Shown: positions 1 to 8,983 of the stretch, in pieces | Layout: each line of letters begins with the position of its first letter | Position numbering within the stretch: position 1 is the first letter of the stretch | DNA from: Blattabacterium cuenoti | GTDB lineage: Bacteria; Bacteroidota; Bacteroidia; Flavobacteriales; Blattabacteriaceae | DNA length: 64,000 bases | Assembly (NCBI RefSeq): GCF_014252295.1 | Contig: NZ_CP059215.1 | Span: 1 to 64,000 of the forward strand | Direction: 5' to 3' | Position numbers and translations under genes: made by a program | The notes under the pieces: model-generated | Database searches by the model: none | What the model saw: the letters and a program-made list of their open reading frames with translations, nothing else | What the model was told of the DNA's origin: nothing

Positions 1-1254
1 ATGGATAATGAAGCTTTAATAGATTCTTTTTCAGATTTTAAATATGAAAAAAATATAGATAGAGTAAGTCTAATGGCTATATTAGAAGAATCGATTCGAT
101 GTGTTTTAAGAAAAAAATACGATTCATCTAAAAATTACGATATTATTGTGAATCCAGACCAAGGAGATTTAGAAATATGGAGGAATCGCATAGTAGTGGA
201 AGATGGAAAAGTTAAAGATATAAACAAAGAAATTGAACTATCTACAGCACGTAAAATAGAACCTGATTTTGAAATAGGAGAAGAAGTCACAGAAAAAGTA
301 GAATTGCAATCTTTAGGACGGAGATCTATTTTATCTCTAAGACAAAATTTACTTTCAAAAATCAATGAATATGATAATACAAATACTTATAAAAAATTCA
401 AAAATAAAATAGGAGAAATTATTAATGTTGAAGTTTATCATATTTTATCTAAACAAATTATTATGAGAGATGAAGAACAAAATGAAATGGTTTTACCCAA
501 ACAAGAACAAATACCAAGTGATTTTTTTAGGAAAGGAGATCCAGTAAGAGCATTGGTTAAACGAGTAGATTGGAAAGACAACAAACCTTTTGCTATTCTT
601 ACTAGAAAAGATGAATCTTTTTTGGAAGAACTTTTCAAGTTAGAAATACCAGAAGTATCTGATGGTTTAATTACAGTTAAAAAAGTAGCACGTATTCCAG
701 GTGAAAAAGCTAAAGTTGCTGTAGAATCTTATGACGATCGTATAGATCCAGTAGGGGCTTGTGTAGGAATGAAAGGTTCTAGAATTCATCCTATTGTTAG
801 AGAGCTGAAGAATGAAAATATAGATGTTATAAATTATACTTCTAATACACAATTATATATTACAAGATCCCTAAGTCCTGCTAAAATTTCTATGATGGAA
901 GTAAATGAAGAACATAAATATGTAAACGTATATGTAAATCTTGAAGAAATATCAAAAGCAATAGGAAAAGGGGGACAAAATATAAGATTAGCAAGTCAAT
1001 TAACTGGATACAAAATCCATATATTTAGAGATTTTCCTTATGAAGATGATGTGGAATTAACAGAATTTTCTGATGAAATAGAAGCAGAAGTTTTAGAAAA
1101 ATTTCATAAAGTAGGTTTAAACACTGCAAAATCTGTTCTAAATTATAGAAAAAATGATTTAGGAAAACGAACCAATCTTGAAGAAGAAATAATAAATAAA
1201 GTAGTTTCTATATTGAAAAAAGAGTTTGAGGAAGAATTAAATATTAATACATAA
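1..1254 (+). CDS. nusA: Transcription termination/antitermination factor NusA
   Basis: NusA binds RNA polymerase and nascent RNA and modulates pausing, termination and antitermination. The 417-residue product has an N-terminal polymerase-binding domain (about 1-125), an S1 RNA-binding region (about 135-205) and two KH domains. The KH signatures are visible as GACVGMKGSRI near residue 255 and AIGKGGQNIRLA near 320. The C-terminal acidic repeats of enterobacterial NusA are absent, as expected in Bacteroidota. The ATG is the first base of the window, and the length fits the family, so the gene is probably complete. It is followed 40 bp later by infB, the conserved nusA-infB pairing of bacteria. 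Confidence 0.97.
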   Translation: MDNEALIDSFSDFKYEKNIDRVSLMAILEESIRCVLRKKYDSSKNYDIIVNPDQGDLEIWRNRIVVEDGKVKDINKEIELSTARKIEPDFEIGEEVTEKVELQSLGRRSILSLRQNLLSKINEYDNTNTYKKFKNKIGEIINVEVYHILSKQIIMRDEEQNEMVLPKQEQIPSDFFRKGDPVRALVKRVDWKDNKPFAILTRKDESFLEELFKLEIPEVSDGLITVKKVARIPGEKAKVAVESYDDRIDPVGACVGMKGSRIHPIVRELKNENIDVINYTSNTQLYITRSLSPAKISMMEVNEEHKYVNVYVNLEEISKAIGKGGQNIRLASQLTGYKIHIFRDFPYEDDVELTEFSDEIEAEVLEKFHKVGLNTAKSVLNYRKNDLGKRTNLEEEIINKVVSILKKEFEEELNINT

Positions 1255-1294
1255 AATTTTTATTTTTTACTCTGTACACATTTTAAATTTAAAT

Positions 1295-3913
1295 ATGGCT
1301 GATAAAATCAGATTAAAAACAATATTAACTCAATTCAACATTTCTTTACAAAGAGTAGTAAGTTTTTTACAAAAAAAGGGAATTGAAATAGAACATAATC
1401 CTAATGCAAAAATAAAAGATCAGGTATACAAATTTATTGTGCAAGAATTTCAAAATTGTAAAGAAATACGAGATAAATCTGAAAAAATATTTTTACAAAA
1501 GAGGATTGAAAAAGAAAAAATAAAAGAAGAATTATTAAAATCAAAAAATATTAATTCTTTGCAAGATACTCAAAATAAAATTGTAAGTATACAATCGGAA
1601 AATTTAATTGAATTTAAAAAAATAGAGAAAATAGGAAAAACAAATATTGATAAAAAAAAATATGACGTTACAGAAGAAAAAAAAAATAATTTGCATAAGA
1701 AAAAGAAAGTAGAAAATAAATTTAAGGACAACAAACCTGAACACATCGATACTATCTATCAAAAATTAGATGGAGTCATGTTAACAGGAGATAGAATTGA
1801 TTTATCTCAATTTGAGAAAAAAAAAATAAAACAAGAAATCAAAAAAAAACGAAAAAGAATTAAAAAAGAAATTTTTATTGATGATATAAAAAATATTGTT
1901 AGAAAAAAACAGGATAAAGAAAAAAAACTTTTTTTTAAACATTCTTCTGAAAAAAGAAGAGATAAACATAAAAATAAAAAAAATTCTCAAAAATCAGGAA
2001 TTTCTGACGAACAAATAGAAAAACAAATTAAAGAAACTTTGGAAAAGTTATCGTCTAAAGGAATAAAATCAAAATCGTCAAAAATTAGAAAAGAGAAACG
2101 TCAACACAAAAAAGAAAAAAAACTTTTAAAAAATGAAAGAGAGAATGAAAAACAAGAAAAAATATTAAAAGTAGCTGAATTTACAACGGTTAACGAATTA
2201 GCATCTATGATGGAAGTGAATGCAACTGATGTTATTGTATCTTGTATGTCTTTGGGAATAATGGTTACTATGAATCAAAGATTAGATGCGGAAATACTAA
2301 CTTTAGTAGCAGATGAATTTGGGTACAATGTAGAATTTGTGGGATTAGATTTAGAAGAAGCTATTCAAGATGATAAAGACTTAGAAGAAAATTTAAAACC
2401 AAGGTCTCCTATTATAACTGTTATGGGACACGTGGATCATGGAAAAACATCTTTATTAGATTATGTTAGAAATACTAACGTAATTGCTGGGGAAGCTGGT
2501 GGAATTACTCAACATATAGCTGCATATAGTGTTGAATGTCATGAAAATAAAAGCATTACATTTTTAGATACTCCAGGTCATGAGGCATTTACCGCTATGC
2601 GTGCGAGAGGTGCTCAAATAACAGATATTGCTATCATAGTTATTGCAGCTGATGATCAAGTAATGCCACAAACTAAAGAAGCTATCAGTCATGCCCAAGC
2701 AGCGAATGTCCCCATTGTCTTTGTATTTAATAAAATGGATAAATCTAATGCGAATTCTGATAAAATTAGAGAACAATTAGCAAATTTAAATTTTTTAGTA
2801 GAAGAATGGGGGGGGAAATATCCTTCTCAAGAAATATCAGCTAAATTAGGGACAGGAATAGATAAATTGTTAAAAAAAGTCCTTTTAGTAGCTGAATTAC
2901 TAGATTTAAAGGCTAATCCCAATAAACCTGCAATAGGAACAGTAATTGAGGCTTCTTTAGATAAAGGAAGAGGTTATGTTACAACTTTACTTTTACAGGG
3001 AGGAACATTAAAAGTTGGAGATTATGTTCTTGCAGGAAGTCATCATGGAAAAGTAAAAAATATTTTGGATGAAAGAGGTAAATCCATACATTTTGCAGGA
3101 CCATCCAAACCTATTACTATATTAGGATTAAACGGAGCTCCTACTGCTGGAGATAAATTTAAAGTTTTTCAAGATGAAAAAGAAGCAAAACAACTTGCTT
3201 CTAGAAGAGAGCAATTACAAAGAGAACAAAATATACGAGCTCAAAAGCATCTTACATTAGATGAAATAGGAAGACGTATTGCTTTAGGAGATTTTAAAGA
3301 ATTGAAAATAATTCTTAAAGGTGATGTCGATGGTTCAGTAGAGGCTATTGCCGATTCACTTCAGAAATTATCTACGAATACTATCATGGTTAATATTATT
3401 TATAAAGGAATTGGACAAATAACAGAATCTGATGTATTATTAGCAAGCGCTTCAGACGCAATTATAATAGGATTTAATGTAAGACCTAATATTGGTTCTA
3501 AAACCATAGCAAAAAAAGAAAATATAGAAATACGAACTTATTCAATCATATATGATGTCACTAATGACATTCAAGAAGCTATGGATGGTATGCTTTCTCC
3601 GGAAATAAGAGAAAAAATATTAGGAAATGCTGAAATTAGAGAAATTTTTAAAATTCCAAAAATAGGAACTATAGCTGGGTGTATGGTTATAGAAGGAAAA
3701 TTATTACGTCACGCAAAAGTGAGATTAATTCGAGAAGGTATTGTTATACATAATGGAGAATTTAATTCTCTAAAACGTTTTAAGGAAGACGTGAAAGAAG
3801 TAACTAAAGGATATGAATGTGGTTTAGGAATGAAAAATTATCACAATATAAGATCAGGAGATATTGTAGAAGTTTATGAGGAATTGTCTACAGAAAAAAA
3901 GTTAAATAAATAA
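1295..3913 (+). CDS. infB: Translation initiation factor IF-2
   Basis: IF-2 is the GTPase that brings initiator fMet-tRNA to the 30S subunit and promotes subunit joining. In this 872-residue protein the G1 motif GHVDHGKT lies at 378-385, DTPGH at 425-429 and NKMD at about 479-482, followed by the beta-barrel and C-terminal fMet-tRNA-binding domains. Before the G domain there is a short IF2-N region, then a long Lys/Glu-rich low-complexity linker (about 60-300). The linker is encoded by many poly-A tracts, including runs of nine or ten A at 1652-1660, 1677-1686 and 1817-1826. The stop overlaps the aspS start by one base (TAATG), indicating co-transcription and coupled translation. Confidence 0.97.
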   Translation: MADKIRLKTILTQFNISLQRVVSFLQKKGIEIEHNPNAKIKDQVYKFIVQEFQNCKEIRDKSEKIFLQKRIEKEKIKEELLKSKNINSLQDTQNKIVSIQSENLIEFKKIEKIGKTNIDKKKYDVTEEKKNNLHKKKKVENKFKDNKPEHIDTIYQKLDGVMLTGDRIDLSQFEKKKIKQEIKKKRKRIKKEIFIDDIKNIVRKKQDKEKKLFFKHSSEKRRDKHKNKKNSQKSGISDEQIEKQIKETLEKLSSKGIKSKSSKIRKEKRQHKKEKKLLKNERENEKQEKILKVAEFTTVNELASMMEVNATDVIVSCMSLGIMVTMNQRLDAEILTLVADEFGYNVEFVGLDLEEAIQDDKDLEENLKPRSPIITVMGHVDHGKTSLLDYVRNTNVIAGEAGGITQHIAAYSVECHENKSITFLDTPGHEAFTAMRARGAQITDIAIIVIAADDQVMPQTKEAISHAQAANVPIVFVFNKMDKSNANSDKIREQLANLNFLVEEWGGKYPSQEISAKLGTGIDKLLKKVLLVAELLDLKANPNKPAIGTVIEASLDKGRGYVTTLLLQGGTLKVGDYVLAGSHHGKVKNILDERGKSIHFAGPSKPITILGLNGAPTAGDKFKVFQDEKEAKQLASRREQLQREQNIRAQKHLTLDEIGRRIALGDFKELKIILKGDVDGSVEAIADSLQKLSTNTIMVNIIYKGIGQITESDVLLASASDAIIIGFNVRPNIGSKTIAKKENIEIRTYSIIYDVTNDIQEAMDGMLSPEIREKILGNAEIREIFKIPKIGTIAGCMVIEGKLLRHAKVRLIREGIVIHNGEFNSLKRFKEDVKEVTKGYECGLGMKNYHNIRSGDIVEVYEELSTEKKLNK

Positions 3914-5622
3914 TGTATAGAACACATAATTGTGGAGAATTGTGTAAAAAAGATGTTGGAAAAGAAGTTATATTATCTGGATGGATTCAAAAAAAGAGAA
4001 ATTTAGGATCTCTATGTTTTATTGATATTAGAGATTATTTTGGAGTGACTCAACTTATTTTTTCTAAAAAAAAATTAATAGATAAAAATTTTCTTTTAGG
4101 AAAAGAATTTTTAATTAAGATTAAAGGAAAAGTAGTTGAAAGATCATCTGTAAACTCAATTATTCCTACAGGAGAAATAGAAATTTTAGTGAAAGAGATA
4201 GAAATATTGAATTCTTCTCCTATTACTCCTTTTACTATCGAAAATAAAACAGATGGAAATGAAGAAATTAGAATGATTTATAGATATCTTGATATAAGAA
4301 GAAATCCTATAAAAAAAAATTTGATTTCTCGTCATAATATTTCTTTAGAAACACGTAATTTCCTTTCTAAAAATGGATTTCTAGAAGTAGAGACTCCCAT
4401 ATTAATAAATCATACACCAGAAGGTGCTAGAAGCTTCGTCGTTCCATCTAGAATACACATGGGAAAATTTTATGCATTAGCACAATCTCCACAGCTATTT
4501 AAACAATTATTAATGATAGGTGGGATAGATAAATATTTTCAAATTACAAAATGTTTTAGAGATGAAGATGCTCGTTCTAATAGACAAATTGAGTTTTCAC
4601 AAATAGATTGTGAAATGGCTTTTGTAGATGTAAATGATGTATTAATTTTTTTTGAAAGTTTTATAAAACATCTCTTTAAAAAGATAAAAAATATTCAATT
4701 GAAACCTTTTCCTTGCATCTCTTATTCTAATGCAATGAAAATGTACGGAACAGATAGTCCTGATACCCGTTTTGATATGTTATTTGTAGAATTAAATAAT
4801 TTAGTTCAAAAAGAAAATATTTCTTTCTTAAAAGAACAAGAATTAGTAATAGGAATAAAAATTCCGAAATGTCATAATTATCATGATAAAATGAATTATT
4901 TGAAAAAAAAGATAAAAAATAAAAATATTTTTTGGATACAATACTCATACGATGAAACTTCATTTTCTTCTAATTCATATTTTATGAATAAAAAAATGAT
5001 CAAAATTTTTATTAAATATTTTAAAGCTGTACCTGGTGATTTATTATTCATTTCTTATGGAAAGAAGAAAAAATCTAGAAAACAACTAGGAAAAATTCGT
5101 TTGGAAATAGCTGATTATCTCAATTTAAAAAATCCAAACGTTTTCAACCCTCTATGGGTTATAGATTTACCTCTTTTAAAATGGAATAAAGAATCTAAAA
5201 AATATAAATCAATGCATCATCCATTTACAAGTCCTAAAGAAGAAGATATTCATTTTTTAGAAAAAAATCCGGAGAATATTCGATCTAAATCTTACGATCT
5301 GATTATAAATGGGACAGAAATTGGAAGTGGGTCAATACGTATACATAATAAAAACATACAAAATTTGATTTTTAAATATTTAGGACTTTCTGAAAAAGAG
5401 ATAGAATCTAAATTTGGATTTTTTATAAAAGCTCTTGAATATGGTACTCCTCCTCATGGTGGAATAGCTTTAGGATTAGATAGATTAATTAATATGATAG
5501 AGGGGGGAGATGATATCAAGAATTTTATTGCTTTTCCAAAAAATAATTATGGAAAAGATTTGATGATAAAAGCTCCATCTACTTTGGAAAAAAAACAACT
5601 GAAAGAATTACATTTTCGTTAA
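3913..5622 (+). CDS. aspS: Aspartyl-tRNA synthetase
   Basis: This class II aminoacyl-tRNA synthetase charges tRNA-Asp. The 569-residue protein has an N-terminal OB-fold anticodon domain (about 1-105). Its class II catalytic core has motif 2 from F215 (FRDEDARSNRQ) and motif 3 GLDRL at about 521-525. Between them is the bacterial GAD insertion (about 280-400), which is poorly conserved and Lys/Asn-rich here. Bacterial AspRS is usually 580-590 residues, so it is nearly full length. The start overlaps the infB stop by one base. The 3' end overlaps the convergent pyrophosphatase gene by 15 bp (5608-5622), leaving no room for a separate intergenic terminator. Confidence 0.97.
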   Translation: MYRTHNCGELCKKDVGKEVILSGWIQKKRNLGSLCFIDIRDYFGVTQLIFSKKKLIDKNFLLGKEFLIKIKGKVVERSSVNSIIPTGEIEILVKEIEILNSSPITPFTIENKTDGNEEIRMIYRYLDIRRNPIKKNLISRHNISLETRNFLSKNGFLEVETPILINHTPEGARSFVVPSRIHMGKFYALAQSPQLFKQLLMIGGIDKYFQITKCFRDEDARSNRQIEFSQIDCEMAFVDVNDVLIFFESFIKHLFKKIKNIQLKPFPCISYSNAMKMYGTDSPDTRFDMLFVELNNLVQKENISFLKEQELVIGIKIPKCHNYHDKMNYLKKKIKNKNIFWIQYSYDETSFSSNSYFMNKKMIKIFIKYFKAVPGDLLFISYGKKKKSRKQLGKIRLEIADYLNLKNPNVFNPLWVIDLPLLKWNKESKKYKSMHHPFTSPKEEDIHFLEKNPENIRSKSYDLIINGTEIGSGSIRIHNKNIQNLIFKYLGLSEKEIESKFGFFIKALEYGTPPHGGIALGLDRLINMIEGGDDIKNFIAFPKNNYGKDLMIKAPSTLEKKQLKELHFR

Positions 5623-6105
5623 ATTATTGGTATATCGTGAACAAGACTGTTTGTACACAAAAATTGCCTCTTCTTTATTTTTCCAATTTCCTATTTGGAC
5701 TTTTTTATTTTCTAAATCTTTATACACTGAAAAAAAATGTTCTATTTCTTTTTTAGAATGTATAGAAATTTCATGAATACTATTTAATGTATTATAATTA
5801 GGATCATTAATAGGAACACAAATAATTTTTTCGTCTTCTCCTTTTTCATCTACCATAAAAAAAATACCAATAGGTTTTACTTTTATTAAGCATCCTGGAA
5901 CCGTAGGTTCTGTCAAGAAAACCAACGCATCTAATGGATCTCCATCCATAGAAAGTGTTTTTGGTATAAAACCATAATCGGTCGGATAACTCATAGGAGA
6001 GTATAAAACTCTATCTAACCGAATAAGATTATTTTTTTTATCAAATTCATATTTATTTCTACTTCCTTTTGGAATTTCAATAAGTACATCGAAATTTATT
6101 TTCAT
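5608..6105 (-). CDS. ppa: Inorganic pyrophosphatase
   Basis: This soluble family I pyrophosphatase hydrolyses PPi released by biosynthetic reactions. Recognisable features are EIPKGSRNKYE near the N-terminus, the metal-binding block DGDPLDALV in the middle and the preceding YPTDYGFIP. I start it at the ATG at 6105 (165 residues) because AAAAGGAAAT precedes it and the protein then begins as the family does. An upstream in-frame ATG at 6177 would add 24 unrelated residues and overlap the E2 gene. From 6105 the gap to the E2 stop is 16 bp, so the two genes are probably co-transcribed. Confidence 0.95.
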   Translation of the reverse strand: MKINFDVLIEIPKGSRNKYEFDKKNNLIRLDRVLYSPMSYPTDYGFIPKTLSMDGDPLDALVFLTEPTVPGCLIKVKPIGIFFMVDEKGEDEKIICVPINDPNYNTLNSIHEISIHSKKEIEHFFSVYKDLENKKVQIGNWKNKEEAIFVYKQSCSRYTNNLTKM

Positions 6106-6108
6106 ATT

Positions 6109-6115
6109 TCCTTTT
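6109..6115 (-). promoter_or_regulatory. Ribosome binding site that sets the ppa start
   Basis: On the minus strand AAAAGGA lies four bases before the ATG at 6105. Purine-rich Shine-Dalgarno-like sequence is uncommon in this window. It supports the 165-residue start over the longer frame that begins inside the upstream E2 gene. Confidence 0.5.
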
Positions 6116-6121
6116 AAATTT

Positions 6122-7342
6122 TTATATTTTTGTATAACAATTAAACTTTTCCAAATATAAAGCAACTTTTTTAGCAAATCCTCCTCCTAAGACTCCATCG
6201 ATCACACGATGATCATAAGAATGTGATAAATAAATTTTGTGTCTAATTCCTATTAAATCTCCTTCTGGTGTTTCTATAATTGATAATTTTTTTTGAATTA
6301 AACCTATAGCCATAATAGCAACCTGCGGTTGATGTATAATTGGAGTTCCAAAAACATTTCCAAAACTACCAATATTACTAATTGTATATGTTCCTCCTTG
6401 AGTTTCTTCAGGTTTCAATTGATTAGATTTAGCTCTTTTTATCAAATCATTAATAATTTTAATTAATCCCCCTAAACTATAAGAATCTGCGTTTTTTATA
6501 ACAGGAACAATTAAATTACCATTAGGTAAAGCTGTCGCTAATCCTATATGAATATTTCTCTTTTTGATAATATTGTTCCCATCAACGGAAATATTAATCA
6601 TAGGAAGATCTTTAATAGCTTTTACTACACATTCTACAAAAACAGACATTAGTGTTAATTTTTCTCCTGTATTTTTTTGAAAGGAATCTTTTATTTTTTC
6701 TCTCCATTTTACAACATTTGTGACATCTGCTTCAACAAAAGAAGTAACGTGAGCAGATATATTTTTGCTATTCATCATATTTTCTGCAATGATTCTACGC
6801 ATTCTATCCATTTCTACAACCTCTTCATTATCTCTCATTAAATCCTTTTTTTTGTTCCATGTTTTACACGAAAAAAATATATTATTCCTTTCTTTAGAAA
6901 GAAGAATTTTATTTTTTTGAATATATTTTAATATATCTTTTTTAGTAACGCGACCTTTTTCTCCAGTCCCTTCTATTGTTTCTAATTCATAGAAACTAAT
7001 ACCTTCTTTATGAGCAATAGTACGAACAAGAGGAGAATAAAAACGATTTTTATTTTCTTTTGTAGTTTTACCTTCTATTGTGGAAAATTTTTTTAATTTT
7101 TCTACCGTTTCTAAAATCGCTATCGAACTTCCTATCTTAGCTACCTCATTAGGATAAAATAATTTCTTTTTTAATATACCATTGACCGGAGAAGAAATTT
7201 CAGAGTCTACTTTATCTGTAGCAATTTCTACCAAAATATCTTCTTTTTTCACAAAATCACCCTCTTCTTTTAACCAACGAATGATCGAAGCCTCTGCTAC
7301 ACTTTCACCCATGGCTGGAAGGATCAAATTATACTCTGGCAT
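6122..7342 (-). CDS. 2-oxo acid dehydrogenase E2 component (lipoyl acyltransferase)
   Basis: E2 is the core acyltransferase of a 2-oxo acid dehydrogenase complex. The 406-residue protein has an N-terminal lipoyl domain with the lipoylated lysine in ATDKVDSE (K44). A peripheral subunit-binding domain follows at about 100-140, then the catalytic domain ending with SYDHRVIDG (H378, D382). A second E2, next to sucA at 53406, is clearly the succinyltransferase. This copy is therefore probably the pyruvate or branched-chain complex E2, though sequence alone does not settle which. No E1 or E3 gene is adjacent. It lies 16 bp upstream of ppa on the same strand. Confidence 0.9.
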   Translation of the reverse strand: MPEYNLILPAMGESVAEASIIRWLKEEGDFVKKEDILVEIATDKVDSEISSPVNGILKKKLFYPNEVAKIGSSIAILETVEKLKKFSTIEGKTTKENKNRFYSPLVRTIAHKEGISFYELETIEGTGEKGRVTKKDILKYIQKNKILLSKERNNIFFSCKTWNKKKDLMRDNEEVVEMDRMRRIIAENMMNSKNISAHVTSFVEADVTNVVKWREKIKDSFQKNTGEKLTLMSVFVECVVKAIKDLPMINISVDGNNIIKKRNIHIGLATALPNGNLIVPVIKNADSYSLGGLIKIINDLIKRAKSNQLKPEETQGGTYTISNIGSFGNVFGTPIIHQPQVAIMAIGLIQKKLSIIETPEGDLIGIRHKIYLSHSYDHRVIDGVLGGGFAKKVALYLEKFNCYTKI

Positions 7343-7357
7343 ATAAATTAATCGTTT

Positions 7358-7365
7358 TATATTTG
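7358..7365 (+). promoter_or_regulatory. Possible Bacteroidota -7 promoter element
   Basis: TATATTTG fits the Bacteroidota -7 consensus TAnnTTTG and lies about 80 bp upstream of the plus-strand NAD(P)HX repair gene, in the divergent gap after the E2 gene. No convincing -33 TTG partner is seen, and such AT-rich matches occur by chance. Confidence 0.25.
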
Positions 7366-7444
7366 CAGATACTAATCAGATTTTTCAATCTAAAAATAAA
7401 AAATTTACAAAATCAAACCAAAAATAATAAATTCATTTTAAAAA

Positions 7445-8983
7445 ATGAAAATTCTTTCTTTAAATCAAATCAGAAAATTTGATCAATATTGTATTGATTA
7501 CGAATCAATTTCTTCTATTAATCTAATGGAAAGAGCAGCTAAAAGCTGTTTTAATTGGATTATCAACAAGAAATGTTTTCAAATTAACAAAATTCCATTT
7601 ATAGTATTGTCAGGAAACGGGAATAATGGAGGAGATGGACTTCTTTTAGCTAAAATGTTATATTTATACGGTGCAAAAGTTTCCATATATATAGTGAATA
7701 TTTCCAATCATTTTTCAACTGAATTTTTAATTTGTAAAGATAAATTATTAAAAGATGGGATTCCTTTGAAAATCCTTCTTGAAGGAGAAAAATTTCCACT
7801 GTTGGATAATAATAGTTATTTAATCGATGCTATTTTTGGTATAGGATTTAATCGTCTTATAAGTCAATACTGGAAATCTTTTTTTCATTATATAAATGAA
7901 AAAAAATTTCAATATGTATTATCTATAGATATACCTTCTGGTCTTTTTATGGAAAAAAGTCATGAAGATTTTACAGGAATAATTAAAGCAACTCATACTC
8001 TAACTTTTCAAACTCCAAAACTACCTTTTCTTTTACCAAATTACGAAAATTATGTTGGAAAATGGAACATATTGGATATTGGATGTAAAAATGATTTTTT
8101 TCAAAAAATTCACACTAAAAATTTTTTTATAGATAATCAGTGCATTTATTCTATATACAAAAAAAAAAGGAGGAAAAAATTTTCCCATAAAGGAAATTAT
8201 GGGCATGGAATTCTTATAGGAGGAAATTATGGAATGATAGGATCTATTGTACTTTCCGCAAAAGCTAGTTTAAGAACAGGAATAGGTAAACTAAGTGTAT
8301 ATGTTCCTTATTGTGGATATGAAATTATTCAGAATTCTATTTCAGAAGTAATTGTAAAAACAGATCAAAAAAAAGATTGGATAAGTGATATTATTATACC
8401 AATCAATATTGGTATAAATGCCATAGGAATAGGTATGGGTATGGGAGAAAATTATAAAACAGAACATGCTTTAGCATCTTTTCTATTAAAAAAAAAGCAT
8501 AAAAATCTACCTATGGTAATAGATGCAGATGCTTTAAACATATTATCAAATAGATTAGAATTATTGAATACTCTTCCAAAGAATACTATTATTACTCCAC
8601 ATCCAAAAGAGTTTAATAAATTATTTGGATACTGGAAAAATGATTACCAAAAATTGGATCTTTTAAAAGAAATGTCCGCAGTATATAAAATTTTTATTGT
8701 ATTAAAAGGTGCTCATTCAATTATTTCTACTCCCTATGGAGAACTATATTTTAATAGTACGGGAAATCCAGGAATGGCAACAGCAGGAAGTGGAGATGTT
8801 TTAACTGGAATGATAATGAGTTTATTATCTCAAGGATATTCTCCTAAGGAATCATGTATAATGGGTGTTTATTTGCATGGATTAGCAGGAGATATTGCTT
8901 TAAAAAAATCAAGCGAAGAATCAATTATTTCTAGCGATATTATTAATAACATAGGAAAAGCTTATCAGAATATAGAAATGTAA
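7445..8983 (+). CDS. nnr: Bifunctional NAD(P)H-hydrate epimerase / ADP-dependent dehydratase
   Basis: This enzyme repairs hydrated NADH and NADPH. The N-terminal YjeF epimerase domain (about 1-215) carries SGNGNNGGDGL. The C-terminal ribokinase-like dehydratase domain (about 225-505) carries VIDADALN, TPHPKEF and the nucleotide-binding GNPGMATAGSGDVL. At 512 residues it is the usual length for the fused form. The ATG at 7445 gives the expected N-terminus. The 3' end overlaps the convergent lnt gene by 19 bp. Retention of a metabolite-repair enzyme in a shrunken genome suggests NAD(P)HX damage is costly for this cell. Confidence 0.95.
   Translation: MKILSLNQIRKFDQYCIDYESISSINLMERAAKSCFNWIINKKCFQINKIPFIVLSGNGNNGGDGLLLAKMLYLYGAKVSIYIVNISNHFSTEFLICKDKLLKDGIPLKILLEGEKFPLLDNNSYLIDAIFGIGFNRLISQYWKSFFHYINEKKFQYVLSIDIPSGLFMEKSHEDFTGIIKATHTLTFQTPKLPFLLPNYENYVGKWNILDIGCKNDFFQKIHTKNFFIDNQCIYSIYKKKRRKKFSHKGNYGHGILIGGNYGMIGSIVLSAKASLRTGIGKLSVYVPYCGYEIIQNSISEVIVKTDQKKDWISDIIIPINIGINAIGIGMGMGENYKTEHALASFLLKKKHKNLPMVIDADALNILSNRLELLNTLPKNTIITPHPKEFNKLFGYWKNDYQKLDLLKEMSAVYKIFIVLKGAHSIISTPYGELYFNSTGNPGMATAGSGDVLTGMIMSLLSQGYSPKESCIMGVYLHGLAGDIALKKSSEESIISSDIINNIGKAYQNIEM

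Noticed and set aside
1802-1990. Phe-rich minus-strand frame in infB
   Set aside because: It is the complement of the poly-A, Lys-rich linker and shows no protein-like pattern.
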